Source: Platynereis dumerilii (taxonomy: Eukaryota; Annelida; Polychaeta; Phyllodocida; Nereididae). From it: 64,000 nucleotides of DNA. Location of the stretch: assembly GCA_026936325.1 (NCBI GenBank), contig JAPTHN010000024.1, forward strand, positions 1,550,001-1,614,000, read 5' to 3'. Both the position numbers and the translations under genes were made by a program. The notes under the pieces were generated by a model. It saw only the letters and a list, made by a program, of their open reading frames with translations, had not been told where the DNA came from and ran no database searches. Below, in pieces: positions 1 through 11,474 of this stretch (position 1 is the stretch's first letter; every line of letters starts with the position of its first letter).

Positions 1-296
1 TGGACTGACTTTCCTTTACATAACCTCAAATATTTTGAAAGAAAGGCTGGTAGCGACCACTTTCGTTCATATATCCTTGCTATAAACTATATTTTGAATC
101 TTTTTAAACTATTTTTAAGAAATCCTATCTTGGAAAGTTCACGAGTATCGAGCCACCTTAAAACGAGGCAAGAAATTACTAGTATTTCAAATTTCCATTG
201 GGGAAAAAAATAATAATTTTAAAGAAAATAATGAGTCAAACTTCCAGGGACTTTTCCGTAGATTCTGTAAATTGTTACAATATTTCTACTTATTGT

Positions 297-640
297 AGTA
301 AAGACTTTTGTCTAGGTGTGATAAATTAGGGAAGAGTTCCAACTGGTGTGTTTACAAAGATTTTAGTTTGGTGTGATCACTTAGTAAAGACTTTGGTCGA
401 GATGTGATAAATTAGGGAAGACTTTTGTCGAGGTGTGATAAGTTAGTAAAGAGTTACAACTTGTGTGATCAGTTTAGAAAGATTTTAGTCGGGTGTGATA
501 AGTTACTATTAAGTTAGTAAAGACTTTAGTTGAGGTGTGATAAGTTAGGGGAGACTTTTGTCGAGGTGTGATAAGTTTTATATTTGGCTTGATGAGACAA
601 GTATTACGTGAGGTACGAACTTGGCTGGGTGTGATAAAAT
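297..640. repeat. Degenerate minisatellite, about 30-45 bp unit
   Basis: The phrase 'agactttngtcgaggtgtgataa(g/a)tta' recurs about eight times with substitutions and small length changes, so the period is irregular. No gene function is implied. Confidence 0.7.
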
Positions 641-1166
641 ATTTTGTAATGAAATACTGAACTTTTGCATCAGACAAAATGACTGAGAGGCAGAAAAATG
701 AACAAACCAATTTGATAGACAGATATATATATTGTACAATTATGTAGCAGAGGCAGCATGTCAATTCTACGAATTGAAGATTTGGCAACACAATTATGTC
801 CTATATATATAATATGTTGTTTGCACTTACAATTCAGATATATATATTGTACACCAGGGTAATTACTGTTCTTGGGTATTTGATTTTAATGGTTTTTAAT
901 GGTTCTCTTTTTGCAACAAGACTTACCATCAATGGGCACAACATGTCTCTGACACAATGCAGCAATTTCAAGTCATTATAGTGTAATTTATTGCCAATTT
1001 GACATTGTTTTTGATGTGACATTGTTCAGTTCTGGATTATGATATAATCATAAGCACTTAAAGCGTGATAGTAGGTCTCATGTACTACCAAAGTGGAAAA
1101 TGAGCAAACAATTGAGCAATAATCATGATAATGATGACAATTGAAATTGATTGTTATGATACAATG

Positions 1167-1197
1167 TATAAAACCACTCATGTCAGACTGTCAGTTT
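1167..1197 (+). promoter_or_regulatory. Weak candidate core promoter (TATA plus initiator)
   Basis: TATAAAA at 1167-1173 is followed 18 bases later by TCAGTTT (1191-1197), a match to the animal initiator consensus, at near-usual TATA-to-start spacing. It lies 1.9 kb upstream of the proposed ATG exon on the same strand, so it would need a long leader or a 5'UTR intron. Both motifs occur often by chance in AT-rich DNA. Confidence 0.15.
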
Positions 1198-1539
1198 ACA
1201 GTGCAGCTAGTGTTATTTCAAAGAAGATGCTTCCACCAAATAATATAATAGGCCCACTTACTACTTAGTTTCTTGGGTTTCCATCCCATTTAATAACTGA
1301 CAGTTAGCAGGCACACAATTTCCACCAAAAGTTACAGTAACAGATATATATACAGATAGACAAATTATGGTAAGTGCAGCCCTCCAAGTCACTTCTGGGG
1401 ACCCACAAGGATTGACTTTCGAGATGGGAGAGAGAAAGCGGGTGTCCTTCACATAGACACATACTGCATATTTACCCCATCTGAAGGATCTATTTTTTAC
1501 TTGCCCAGCAAAGACACTGATGCAAGGGACCGCCAATTT

Positions 1540-1705
1540 AAGTCTAATCTGAACGACATCCAGCTGGGATTTTGCTCATGAAGGTCCACTGAAAATTGTG
1601 GGTTCCCTACTGGGTTGGCACACAGAGCAAAGACCTTCACCGGAGCAGGCGCCTAGCAGTCAGGCGTGGAACCTTAACCACTCTGCCACCTAGCAGCGAT
1701 ATGAT
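1540..1705 (-). mobile_element. tRNA-derived SINE-like fragment (minus strand)
   Basis: Read on the minus strand, the block begins near 1700 with a tRNA A-box-like run (TGGCAGAGTGGTTAAGG). It ends with the phrase 'cagtggacc..aaaatcccagc(t/c)gg', which is also found on the minus strand at 13930-13990 and echoed at 58725-58745. A clear B box is not seen, so it is either degenerate or only SINE-related. No target-site duplication was found. Confidence 0.45.
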
Positions 1706-3102
1706 TGATTACCGTAACTTATTATATAGTGACATCACCAATGTCCTCTAACAGCCATTTGTAACCAACCCAGTAATCAATCACCCTATCCAAGCTGTTA
1801 TTAACTCTTTAAGGAATGCATGTTACATAATCTCTTGAAATGTGACAAATAACATCTTAGAGACTACTCATATTCCCAAAAACAGATTGAGTAACACTTA
1901 CCAGACAACCTTACAGACACTGACTTACATTTGGCAAATCAGAAAAATTAATAGTCTAGAAAAATTCATTATTTGGTTAATCACGTCACATCACAACCAA
2001 TTAATAGCTTGGTTGTTGGAAAAACATTTGGATCGATTGGTCATAATCTCAGGCACATATCAACCATGGGAGGCCATACTAATGATTGAGAGACAAAAGG
2101 TATCAGGGCATGCAAATGGCTTCAGTCCACCTATGTACTAGCATATGACAAAGAAATGCCCAAGACATGTGTGTTTTGATATATTTGTCACAGATTCCAT
2201 CCAATTTTACAGTTGATTATGAAAAACATTTTCTCAAAATTCACAGTTATTGTTGGGTGTTGTTGGTTCTACAAGTTGTAGATTCGCATCTACTTCTATC
2301 TTTGTCTAACTACTAAAAGCACACATGGTAACAATGTATAACAGTTTGTGACCACTACTGTTGATGTATGTTAATCAGAATTTGTCATGTGATTTTGGAA
2401 TAGGCTCCCAATAGTTATGAATGTCTTCAAAATATGCAAATACTATAAAGGAAAAAATGATTTGCATACCACGATATTATCAAAATAAGTGAGATGTACA
2501 AGGTCAACTATTGCATTTCCCCCATATCTGTATGTTTTTTGCAAAATGAAGCTGCTTCTGCAATCTGCAAATTCGAATTGCATATATGCTTTTTATTGTC
2601 TTATCTATAGGGTATTATCGGTATGCCTGCAAGTGCTATCAACACATGCATAATGTTTTTTTCAATAAATATATTTATAGGTGAAGCACTAAGAAATTAA
2701 GAATGTAGAAAACAAATCAAACCCTCATGATTATACCCTTGCAGTATAAATCTATGATTGCAGCTTCAGTATTGGCACCTTCATTGCCTCAACAATCTTA
2801 TTTTTATATTAATTCAATTAATACTTTTAACGCTTGCTAAAAAAGGAAAAATGGACTGTGCAATTTGTGGCAGGTCCCTTTATGTTAGGAACATGTGAGC
2901 TTTCACATGTATATAACCTGATAGTCACTACTGTGTTGGTCACATTTTACTGTGCGACTAAAAGATAGGTCAACAGAAGGACAGAGTAAATATGATAATG
3001 TTAGTCTTATTTTGAAGCATTTGTTGAAAAGACATTGAATGATAAAGGACTGTGCAATTGTGTACATATATTTAGTGTGGATACCATCAGTGGCCTACAA
3101 TT

Positions 3103-3132
3103 ATGGGGAAGCCTGATGAGGATCAACTTAAG
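3103..3132 (+). CDS. Proposed first coding exon of the GLUT gene (10 codons)
   Basis: ATG GGG AAG ... CTT AAG encodes MGKPDEDQLK and is followed directly by the donor GTAAAAG. The ATG has A at -3 and G at +4, and an in-frame stop (TAG at 3073) lies just upstream, so this is the first start in its frame. The exon ends in phase 0, as needed by the next GLUT exon at 35240, giving the join ...DQLK/GRVTLP.... Vertebrate GLUT genes also start with a very short coding exon (GLUT1 begins MEPSSK) and class II members begin with a short charged tail before GRLTL. A possible 5'UTR acceptor (ATCAG) ends at 3090. The join is inferred, with no transcript evidence. The alternative is a first exon elsewhere in the following 32 kb or off-window. 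Confidence 0.5.
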
Positions 3133-5071
3133 GTAAAAGAGAGTTTATTTATTTTTGCATTGCTATACTTTTTTTTTCAATTACTTTGAAACTTTCTAAA
3201 ATGTTTAGTGAAGTCATAGATCTTTGAGCATCTATAAAAGATTAAATTTTCAGCATTGTGGCCTGACTTGGAGGTTACTTTGTTACCCCTAATGTCAATG
3301 GATTTGTGATTTGAACTTAAAGAATAAATGCCAAAAAGGAGATGATAAAACTGAAGGTAGAAATTAACTGATGCAAGCTGTCCAATGCCCAGTGTCCAAC
3401 CGAAAGAACTGCAAAATCTTAAGTATTTGCAAAATTAATATGTCCAGTCCTCAAGTTAATTAAAACATATTTTCTTTGAAAAGCAAACTGGTGTATTCGT
3501 TCGAACAATTTTTTTATTCAATTAATTGCAAAAGAAATTAATCATTATCTGAAGTTGAAGCAGAGAAGACTTCCCAGATTTAAAAAAAAAAATTTTTTTT
3601 TTCTTTTTTTTCATTTTTTTTTGTAATGAAAAAATTAGATACCTGGATGGATGAAGCTGTAAAATTTGCTGCAGGGCCACCATTAAGCTTTCCAATACCC
3701 CGGGATATTTACATAGATGAAGCAAACTATCTTTTAAGTCAAAGACACAGTTAAGAAGATCAGAACAGGAGAGAATAAGACACAGCTGTTGTTTTCACAC
3801 TGACCCAGTCTGAGCAGTCTCTCACAGTCCCTCTTTTCTAAATGTAGTTAAGGGTCACAGGGACTTTGAAGCAATAAACAACACAGTATTAGACTGTTCT
3901 CATTCAGACAAGAGTGTTGTGATAGGGCCTAAAACTAGTATAAAGTATTGTGTGTTTTTTAAAGATCATTATGATTTGAGATTATTTGTTCCAAGGAGAT
4001 TATTGGTTAGAGATTATTGGTTAGAGATTATTTGTGAACTGATGTGCACACTATGCGATGATGTCACGTAAAATAGGCAGAATGGAACTATAAGTGCTTA
4101 GAGGTTAGCTCTATACTTTCTGTCGCTTTTGTAATAGCCTCAAATCTGGGAAATAAATTGAAAATCAACTGAGTGAAGCATCACTAAATATGATCAATAT
4201 AGGTCACCGATCAAGATGAGAAAAAAAATGTGTCTGATATTTATGGTCTCAACTATAAATTTTATCTATTTTCCTTTTTCTTATCAGATTTCAATTCTAG
4301 TCTGTCTTTTATCACAAAGGCTTGACATTATGTTCACAAATGCAGGCCTACAGATATGTATTTTACTTTAATAGCTTCGTTATAAACTTTTATATAATGT
4401 TATATGTACATCAAATAATATGAAGTAACATTAAAAAAGTGGTGTCTGCATTCTGAGACTAGTTTAAAGATCAAGAGCTCCTTCCTACAGTTAAACAACA
4501 GCATCAATTTTTGTTGAATATTTTGTTTAGCTTAATTGACTTTCACCCATAAGTTTTCACATGTGAATTAAATTTTGTGAAAGTTAAGGTTTAATAGTCC
4601 AACTTAACACAATTTGACCTGGCCTTGAAGGGTGGACTTCGTCCTGTTATTGTGATAATTTAAAACGATAATCCTTCGATTCCCTTTTGTTATTTTGTTT
4701 ATACATGTCCTGTATAATAATCATACTGCGGAGAATAAGTTGTTCTTGGCCCCTGCACTCTCACACAACAAAAAAGGTTTTATATGGAAGCTTTAAGGGT
4801 TCTGTAAGCTGGTATCGATAAGGAACCCTGAAAGGTTCATTATTCAACCTTTAAAAAGTTCCAACAGCAAACAAAAACGACACTAAGATAATCCAGCTGC
4901 ACTGAACTCCCACAATGGGACCCCTTTTTCTCGAGTTGAGTGCATAGAGCTCCATCAGAGGGCAAAACAATTTTTTATTTATTTTAGCGTTATTTCTACT
5001 TAAACCAAGTCTAAAGCTTTGACCTGGCTTAACTCAGTTGGTGAAATTGGGCCATTATCATTAATGATTAT
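3133..5071. other. Start of proposed intron 1, no gene seen
   Basis: AT-rich unique sequence. It contains a long T/A run (3580-3625) and a short direct repeat of 'gagattatt(t/g)g' at about 3975-4035. Nothing coding is recognised. Confidence 0.5.
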
Positions 5072-5650
5072 ATGTCCTCTGCTGTCTCCTCCTGTTTCTC
5101 CTCTTGCTTCTCCTCTTGCTTCTCCTCTTGCTTCTCCTCTTGCTTCTCCTCTTGCTTCTCCTCTTATTTCTCCTCTTGTATCTCCTCCTATCTCTCCTCT
5201 TGTCTCTTCTCTTATTCTCCTCTTGTTTTTCCATTTGTTTCTCTTCAAATTCTTCTCTTGTGTCTCCTCCCATTTATCTTATTGTGTGTCCTCTTTGTCT
5301 TCTCTTGTTTCTTCTCTTGTTTCTTCTCTTGTTTCTTCTCTTGTTTCTTCTCTTGTTTCTTCTCTTGTTTCTTGACTTGTTTGTCTTCTTGATTTTTATC
5401 TTCTTATTTCTCCTTTTGTTTCTCCTGCTCTTGTTTGATATCTTCTTCCTCCTCTTTTCACTTGTTCTTACTGTTGTTTTCCGTATTCATCATCCTCTTT
5501 CCCCTCGTTTCTTATTATTTTCCCAATTGTTTTTACCCCTCTTCTTGATATCCCTCTTGTTCTCCTCTTGCCTCTTGATCTACATCCTCTATTCCTCTAT
5601 TCCTCTTGTCTCTTCACTTCTTTCTCCTCCTTTTTTTTCTTATTCTTCTT
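5072..5650. repeat. Polypyrimidine minisatellite block 1 (12-bp TCTCCTCTTGCT-type unit)
   Basis: Almost pure C/T on the + strand. Near-perfect 12-bp units (CTCCTCTTGCTT, then CTTGTTTCTTCT) dominate 5095-5170 and 5295-5380 and decay on both sides. Open frames across it encode only poly-Leu/Ser or poly-Arg/Glu and are artefacts of the repeat. Such mirror-like tracts can form triplex DNA. Confidence 0.85.
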
Positions 5651-5651
5651 C

Positions 5652-6254
5652 CCCCACATAGAACATTTAGGTAGGGGTTTCAAGCCTAACTGAGTTCCAT
5701 TTGCTTCGCCACTTTGCAGAAGGTCTATCACCAGATGGCTCCCTGTCAGTATCCAAATTTAGCAGTCAAATATTTTTGATTGCAATGCAGTGGACCTCAA
5801 AAAATTACAAGACCAGCTTACAATCCACTCAGCCACTGAGGTACATGACATAGCAATGCAAGAAAAAATCATTCACACCAATGTCACTATGTGCATCATA
5901 ACATTATGGATTCTTTAATCAAGATTTAAGAGCAGGACAGGAATTGGAGGCATATAGAGTAACTTGATAATACACATTGATCTCTAGATCTAGAGATCAA
6001 TGATCATGCATGTAAGAACAGCAGAAGAAGGTAGGATGTTCTCTTGAGGTCGTTATTTCCTGTCATGCCTGATATCAGTCTTTTAACAAAGCGGCCAATC
6101 AGAGACTTACATCATGACCAATAAAATGTTGATTCCTGGTTGCAGGCCAGCACAGAAATCCCAGAGCAGGCTGCCTGCTACTCAAATTTATTTTTTTCCC
6201 AGAAGGTGGTGCACAATGCAGGCTCAAGAAAATAATTTTTTTGCTACAGGGCAG
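5652..6254 (-). mobile_element. Dispersed repeat family copy (minus), with tRNA-like internal region
   Basis: This is the inverted homologue of 49321-49885. Shared landmarks in reverse order include 'ggaactcagtta', 'tactgacag.gagccatctgg', 'tcctgtcatgcc.gatatc' and 'ctgccctgtagc'. Read on the minus strand it contains 'ctcagtggctgagtgga', an A-box-like tRNA head, so the family is probably a SINE or a composite containing one. It lies between the two polypyrimidine blocks. Confidence 0.65.
5975..6002. other. 28-bp perfect palindrome
   Basis: CATTGATCTCTAGA and its exact reverse complement abut with no spacer. The palindrome is absent from the homologous place in the related repeat copy (about 49560-49575), so it looks like an insertion or a local event in this copy. 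Confidence 0.85.
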
Positions 6255-6960
6255 TTTTCTTTGTGTCCCCTCCCTTTCTCCACCACAACCAATTACTGCT
6301 GCCACTTAGCACATCTTGCCTTACTCTGCCTGAGCCTGATTTTCTCTTATTTCTCTTCACTCTTCTTCTTACGATGTGCACATGCCCGGGTTGCCGGGTA
6401 AGCTCAACCTAATGGGAGGAGCACAAATGTCATACTCATTTCTCGTCCTGATTTTCATCTTGTTTCCTGCTTGGTTCTTATCCTGTTTCTTCAATTATTT
6501 TTTTCATTTGTTCTCTTGTTTCTTAATTTTGCAATTTTCTCTTTTCATGCTTGTCCTCCTTTCTCCCCTTGTTTCTCCTCTTGTTTCTCTCCTTGTTTCT
6601 CTCCTTCTTTCTCCCCTTGTTTCTCCTCTTGTTTCTCCCCTTGTTTCTCTTCTTGTTACTCCTCCAGTTAATCCACTTGTTTCTACTTTTGTACATTCCC
6701 TTCACTTTCCTGTTGTTTCTTCTCTTGTCTCTTCAATTGATTCTCCTCTTTTTATTTTTCTCATCCTGTTCCTTCTTGTCTGCCGTTCTCCTCTTTTTTC
6801 ATCATTTTTTTCTTTTCTTGTTTCTCCCTTTTTCTCTTCCTCCTCCTCCTCCTCCCCCTCCTCCTCCTTTACTGCCCAATCCCTGCTGCCACCTGGCACA
6901 TCTTGCCTTATTCTGCCTGAGCCTGATTCCGCACCATATTAGCAAGCCTCAGTCAGCAGC
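6255..6960. repeat. Polypyrimidine block 2 flanked by a short direct duplication
   Basis: From 6540 to 6870 the + strand is C/T-rich with 12/15-bp CTCC(C/T)CTTGTTT units, like block 1. The phrase 'gcacatcttgccttactctg' (about 6310) recurs at about 6898 with one change, so a segment including the pyrimidine tract is bracketed by a direct repeat. Open frames here are low-complexity. Confidence 0.75.
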
Positions 6961-7940
6961 AGTTTGCTACCATCTTCCACAGCAGTAACATCTGTTCCTT
7001 TAACTGCTATCCCAAGATTAACACAGAGCTGATTAGAGTGATTGGGAATATCACCTAACACACTAAGTATGGATGGATTGATAATACCACATTTATCGGG
7101 GAGTTAAAAATCATTCGAAGAAAAATGGTCAGGCTTCGTTATTATGGCTACATCTGACAAGCCTGGCCCAACGAAAAAACAAGTGAGAATGTTTTTCACC
7201 ATTTATCTATGGTCTAGAATCTGTCTTAATCAGTGTTAAACTATTGTTCCTATTATTAATCAATTGATGATATGTACCAGATTGTACCATTCATTTAATT
7301 AATCTTTTTATGATATCAACTTCACCAGTGCACATATGGTGTGGCGCATTGTTGCTTTTTTTTCATAAAAACATGAATTTCACTTGTAACTTTTTACAAA
7401 AACAGAATACATTACGTTGGCCTGAAATTATTAGAGTCAAGAATTTTACGGTCTCTCTTGCAACTGATGTTTAAGTAAGAACATTTTCTGTCAGAAGTCC
7501 TCTTTTTTACCCATTTTGCCCTCTTTTCTCCTCTCCACTCCAAGGCTCCTAACCTTTGCCTCCTCACAACAACCTTAGCCCTATGAAAAACTCAATGTAG
7601 TAATTGCAATGAGCAAAAGGACGCAAAATCAAATTAATCTAACAAAGTGAGGGTGATGGAGTTTAAATAAGTGTTGTTTAAACGTAATTTAATGTAATTT
7701 TAAAAGGTAGTTTCAAGTAGGTAAAGGTTTGAAGTGATTCAGGGGTAGCCAAAAGGTGTGAAAAGGTAGAGTAGTGGCTGATTCTTCTTCCTGCTGGGAT
7801 AGTCGTACTTTATTTTGGGTTGTACTGTAATTTGGTTGATCTGATCACTGAGAATGGTGTATCCTTATTCTGAAACTGTTGTTATTACATGACCACTATG
7901 CCAGAGCGATGTTGATTGGCCAAAGTCAGTCACATGGTGC
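6961..7940. other. Intronic stretch, nothing recognised
   Basis: Unique AT-rich DNA between polypyrimidine block 2 and the hairpins at 7945. No coding, SINE or terminal-repeat signal is seen. Confidence 0.5.
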
Positions 7941-7944
7941 CAAC

Positions 7945-8048
7945 ATAAAAACTCATATTGCATGGTTCGAGTGCAATATGTGATTTTTTTACACTTTTTT
8001 TTCAGAAGTTTTCATATTGCATGGTTAGAGTGCAATATGAGTTTTTAT
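7945..8048. repeat. Two tandem hairpins inside a larger inverted repeat
   Basis: Hairpin 1 (7954-7980) and hairpin 2 (8013-8039) each read CATATTGCA - 9-base loop - TGCAATATG. The outer arms ATAAAAACTCATATTGCA (7945-7962) and TGCAATATGAGTTTTTAT (8031-8048) are also exact inverses. This could be a tiny foldback or MITE remnant. Confidence 0.75.
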
Positions 8049-8349
8049 TTAAAAAATGATAATAATTTATTTTTTTATTTTTTTTATTTTTGTTTTGAAA
8101 CTGCATGCATATGAACGACTTCCCGCCGCCAACATCACATGCAGATTGGAATTTGATTTTTAAGTTGTCAAAAGTAGTTAATTATTCACGAGCAATGAGG
8201 GTAATTCTCATTAATCGTGTTTGACGTGGCCTTTTGGCCTAGTGCATACAGTGTTCTACAGCTAGCGCATGGTCTCGTGTTATAACCCCAGTCACAGTAT
8301 GGAAGAACTGAGCTGAAACCCACCAGTAACACAAACTAAACATAGTGCT

Positions 8350-8680
8350 AGAATTGCCAACATTATCGATCACTCTCAGTGGTCATGTGACCACATGAAC
8401 ATTCTGGCATCAAGTGACGTCAAGCACCTTAAAGGGTTCTGCTAAATGGCCCCGTCTGATTGATCGCACAGGTAGACTGTGACATCATCATTGTTGTGTT
8501 TGTGTAGTCCTGAAGTGTTGCATAAAAGTGTTGGATAACTGTGCTGGTAGGAAAGCATGTTCTTTGGGAAATACACCGATTAGTTTCATCTAGTTATTGC
8601 AAATGAGGAAACTGCAGTCCGATTTGTTATCGCAAGTTCACAAAAGAAAGACAAAATGATATTTTGTTTTAGACTGCCCT
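8350..8680 (+). repeat. Dispersed module E, copy 1
   Basis: Shares 'ggcatcaagtgacgtcaagc', 'ggccccgtctgattgatcgc', 'tgtttgtgtagtcctgaagt' and 'ggaaagcatgttctt' in order with 13078-13290 and 15440-15720. All three copies are direct. No coding potential or terminal repeats were identified. Confidence 0.75.
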
Positions 8681-8747
8681 ATTTTGGTTTTGTTTGGTAG
8701 TCCAGCAGTGCATGTGCTATGCCAATATGTGAACATGATTGTGACTA

Positions 8748-9845
8748 CAGTGGGTCCCAAATTATTACGCAAGTTGGTTTTTGTATGACATCTCAAAAAC
8801 ATCTAAACACATTTTAAAATCCTTCCCACATAACAATTTAGGTTCCATGAAGGCAATATCCTGTAAGTTTTGTCAATTCTGGTGGTGCAGTGAGGAGTTA
8901 CGCCACAAAGCAGCCAATACCCTGTTTTTCGATGTCCCAAATTATTACGCAAATGCAAGAAAAAGTGATCCAAAAGTACCAAAATGATCTTTTAATCCTC
9001 TAAACACTAAACACTTACCTCTTAATTGTTAATGAAAAACAGAACCTTCATTTCAAAAATGGTTGCTTTAATGATGAAGAAATCAATATAAAACCTCTTC
9101 ATTGGAATAACATTGAAATAACCATTTTTCTAGAATATAAAGCCTCTGTTGTTAAAAAAAAAAAGTCATATCAGAATCAATTCACATCACAATATATCTG
9201 TGAGACTATGATGGTATCCCGTGTAAAGATGAACCAATTTCTCTTTCTCTACAAAACACAACAATAAGTCAAAAATGAGTGCTTTTTTTAACATCAAATT
9301 AGCATTGCTTTCAATGCAAGCCCAATCCCCATCATTTTCATTTAAAGATATTATTCATGTTAATTGGTCGAAATGGCTTCTCTTCAATTTGGGAAGAGTT
9401 CTAAACCTAAGGAACAGAGAGAGAGAGTTTCATAATGATAAAAAATTTTGTTTGTCTTGGAGAAGCTTTTTATTGCAAGAAGTTAGTAATTTCAATGTTA
9501 TTTCAATGCAGGGTAATAATATTGATTTCTTCGTCATTAAAGCAACCATTTTTGAAATGAAGGTTCTGTTTTTCATCAAACATTAAGAGGTAAGTGTTTA
9601 GAGGATTAAAAGATCATTTTGGTACTTTTGGATCACTTTTTCTTACATTTACTTGGGACATCGAAAAACAGGGTATTGGCTGCTCTGTGGCGTAACTCCT
9701 CACTGCACCACCAGAATCGGACAAAACTTACAGGACATTGCCTTCATGGAACATACATTATCATGTGGGAAGGATTTTCAAATGTGTTTCGTTGTTTTTG
9801 AGATATCATAAAAAACCAACTTGCGTAATAATTTGGGACCCACTT
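8748..9845. mobile_element. 1.1-kb TA-flanked DNA element with very long terminal inverted repeats
   Basis: The ends read CAGTGGGTCCCAAATTATTA and its inverse (AAGTGGGTCCC...) and are flanked by TA at 8746-8747 and 9846-9847. The arms stay clearly alignable for roughly 390 bp each (8748-9150 and 9455-9845), leaving a short centre. TA duplication and CAGT-type tips are characteristic of Tc1/mariner. No transposase of useful length is present, since the longest frame (9275-9586, 103 codons) is made of arm and centre sequence. It is a non-autonomous, foldback-like copy. Confidence 0.75.
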
Positions 9846-10119
9846 TATATGCTGATACATACATTCATGTACACTAGAATGTGCAGACTTGAGTTTACCC
9901 TTACTGACAAGAAATAATTAGGATAAAGCTTTCATACAGCATCTCAAAATCCAATTAAAAGTTAAACGATTTGGTGTATTTTATCTAAAAACCTTTATAC
10001 CATGCATTTCTCATTCATCAGTAAGGATGGGAGTCTACAAGGGTAAACATCGACACGATCGACGACACAGGCACACAGCCATTCTAGCCAAGCGACAAAA
10101 GAAAGACATGCCTTCTTTT

Positions 10120-10430
10120 CATGCGAAGGACACACAATCTGAAACTGCCACAAAATGTGACATGCGACAATGCAGACTGCAATAAAAAGTGACATATGAC
10201 ACTGCATGCTATAATAAAAAGCGACAGGAGACACTATAATCTGACTAAAATGTGACACATGACACCCTGTATCAGCTCTTATCTGCAACACAAACTGAAA
10301 TTTTTAAAAAGTGACATGATTGTGACACTGCAATTATTTTTTAAAAAGTGACGTGACAAATTAGATTTTTTTTTTTTAAATGGCATGACACACTAGATTT
10401 TTTCTTAAATAGGGACATGGGACACAGCCT
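10120..10430. repeat. Degenerate tandem repeat of (aaaaa)gtgacatgacac
   Basis: About seven variants of 'aaaagtgacatgacac' recur at 35-50 bp spacing, interleaved with A/T runs. Divergence is high. Confidence 0.5.
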
Positions 10431-10454
10431 CCTTTTTAGGGTACACTGAATATT

Positions 10455-11010
10455 TTGTTATTTAAATATAAAGACTTGGGGGAGGGGGGGGGGGGTGGAC
10501 CATTTGATAATCAGGGAGGGGCTTGGAGTCATAGATGTACGGTGCGCACAATTTTTTTTTGGGAGGGAGCAACATTTGTCCGAATTTCAAGATCTAGAAT
10601 TAATGCAATTTCAAATGAAATTGCCTGGAAATCATAATTTCAATCGTAAATTCATCTGCCCAATTTTTTTTTTTGCCTTTTTGCCCGAATCTTACTGTTT
10701 CCCAAACATTTGGGGGGGGGGGGGACAGCCCCCCTCCCATACGCCCATGCTTGAAATTTACCTCAGCTAGAAATTATCTATTTCAAGGTAACAGCGGGAG
10801 TAATAATATATCAAGGATGCGAAGTCCCCGAATATTCATTCTTAAATCAAGTAACACCTTGTTAAGAAAAACCCCCCCCGCAGTTATTTATTTCAAGACT
10901 GCCCAGAAAGAATTTGTTTATTTCACCAAAACCGAGCTAGAAATTATTAAACTAAAAAAACTCAAAGTCCCTCCCCCCGACCCCTTAATGACTTGCAAAA
11001 TAATGTCCAT
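10455..11010 (+). repeat. Dispersed repeat D, copy 1 (G-tract bearing)
   Basis: Carries poly-G tracts of 12 or more at about 10486 and 10711. Its distal part ('tattcattcttaaatcaag', 'acaccttgttaagaaaaac', 'tatttatttcaagactgcc', 'aaaaccgagctagaaatta') matches 50640-50905 directly and 12540-12725 inverted. No function is recognised. Confidence 0.65.
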
Positions 11011-11226
11011 GTTTACTCTGATGCATGTAAACATAGACAGTTAACATGTAGATAATTCCAGGTACAGCCCTTCAAGGCCAGTATGGGCTGATTGCCATGG
11101 TAACCAGATGGCTGATTAACATCCATGTTTGGCTTCTTCTTATTTTTAAACAATTCTAGAGAAGTCCGCAGACGTATTAAAGGTTGCAATTGGGTGGACC
11201 TATCATATACCCAGTAGGACCAGTCA

Positions 11227-11463
11227 GATTGTTTGTTGTTTGTTTGTTTGTTTGTGTTTTACGCCTCTGCAGCACCTTAGTGGGCTATATCGAGGCAGGT
11301 GATCGCTGTATGATGATGAGATGAGAAGACTGTGAGACTGGCACATACCCTATTAATTCAGGGATGCCCAGGGTCTTTCTATTGCCCCAGCATACAACAC
11401 TGGATACAACCCGCCTCCATTTAATGTCCCATGGGCTCGGACTAAAGTGAGTTCCCGGGGTGA
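11227..11463 (-). mobile_element. SINE-B copy (minus), with perfect 11-bp TSD
   Basis: Flanked on both sides by AGGACCAGTCA (11216-11226 and 11464-11474). Read on the minus strand it runs from a tRNA-3'-like head through 'ccgagcccatgggacattaa', 'ccctgggcatccctgaatta' and 'gaggcgtaaaacac' to a (AAAC)n tail. The same sequence occurs at 27071-27334 and 29835-30098. The 5' head is truncated. Confidence 0.85.
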
Positions 11464-11474
11464 AGGACCAGTCA

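Larger units (their letters stand above)
1..3102. other. 5' flanking region of the GLUT gene, no gene recognised
   Basis: No coding region is supported here. The longest open frame (1842-2141, + strand, 99 codons) has no recognisable domain and ordinary intergenic composition. The stretch holds a degenerate minisatellite (297-640), a minus-strand SINE-like block (1540-1705), two near copies of an AT-rich motif around 720-860, and otherwise unique AT-rich DNA up to the proposed first coding exon. Confidence 0.6.

Noticed and set aside
2870-2897. Possible coding exon beginning ATGGACTGTGCAATTTG
   Set aside because: The donor (ggcag/gtccct) is poor and its phase does not suit the next GLUT exon.
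5000-6988. Poly-Leu/Ser and poly-Arg/Glu open frames up to 188 codons
   Set aside because: Low-complexity translations of polypyrimidine repeats in every frame, with no start context or splice partners.
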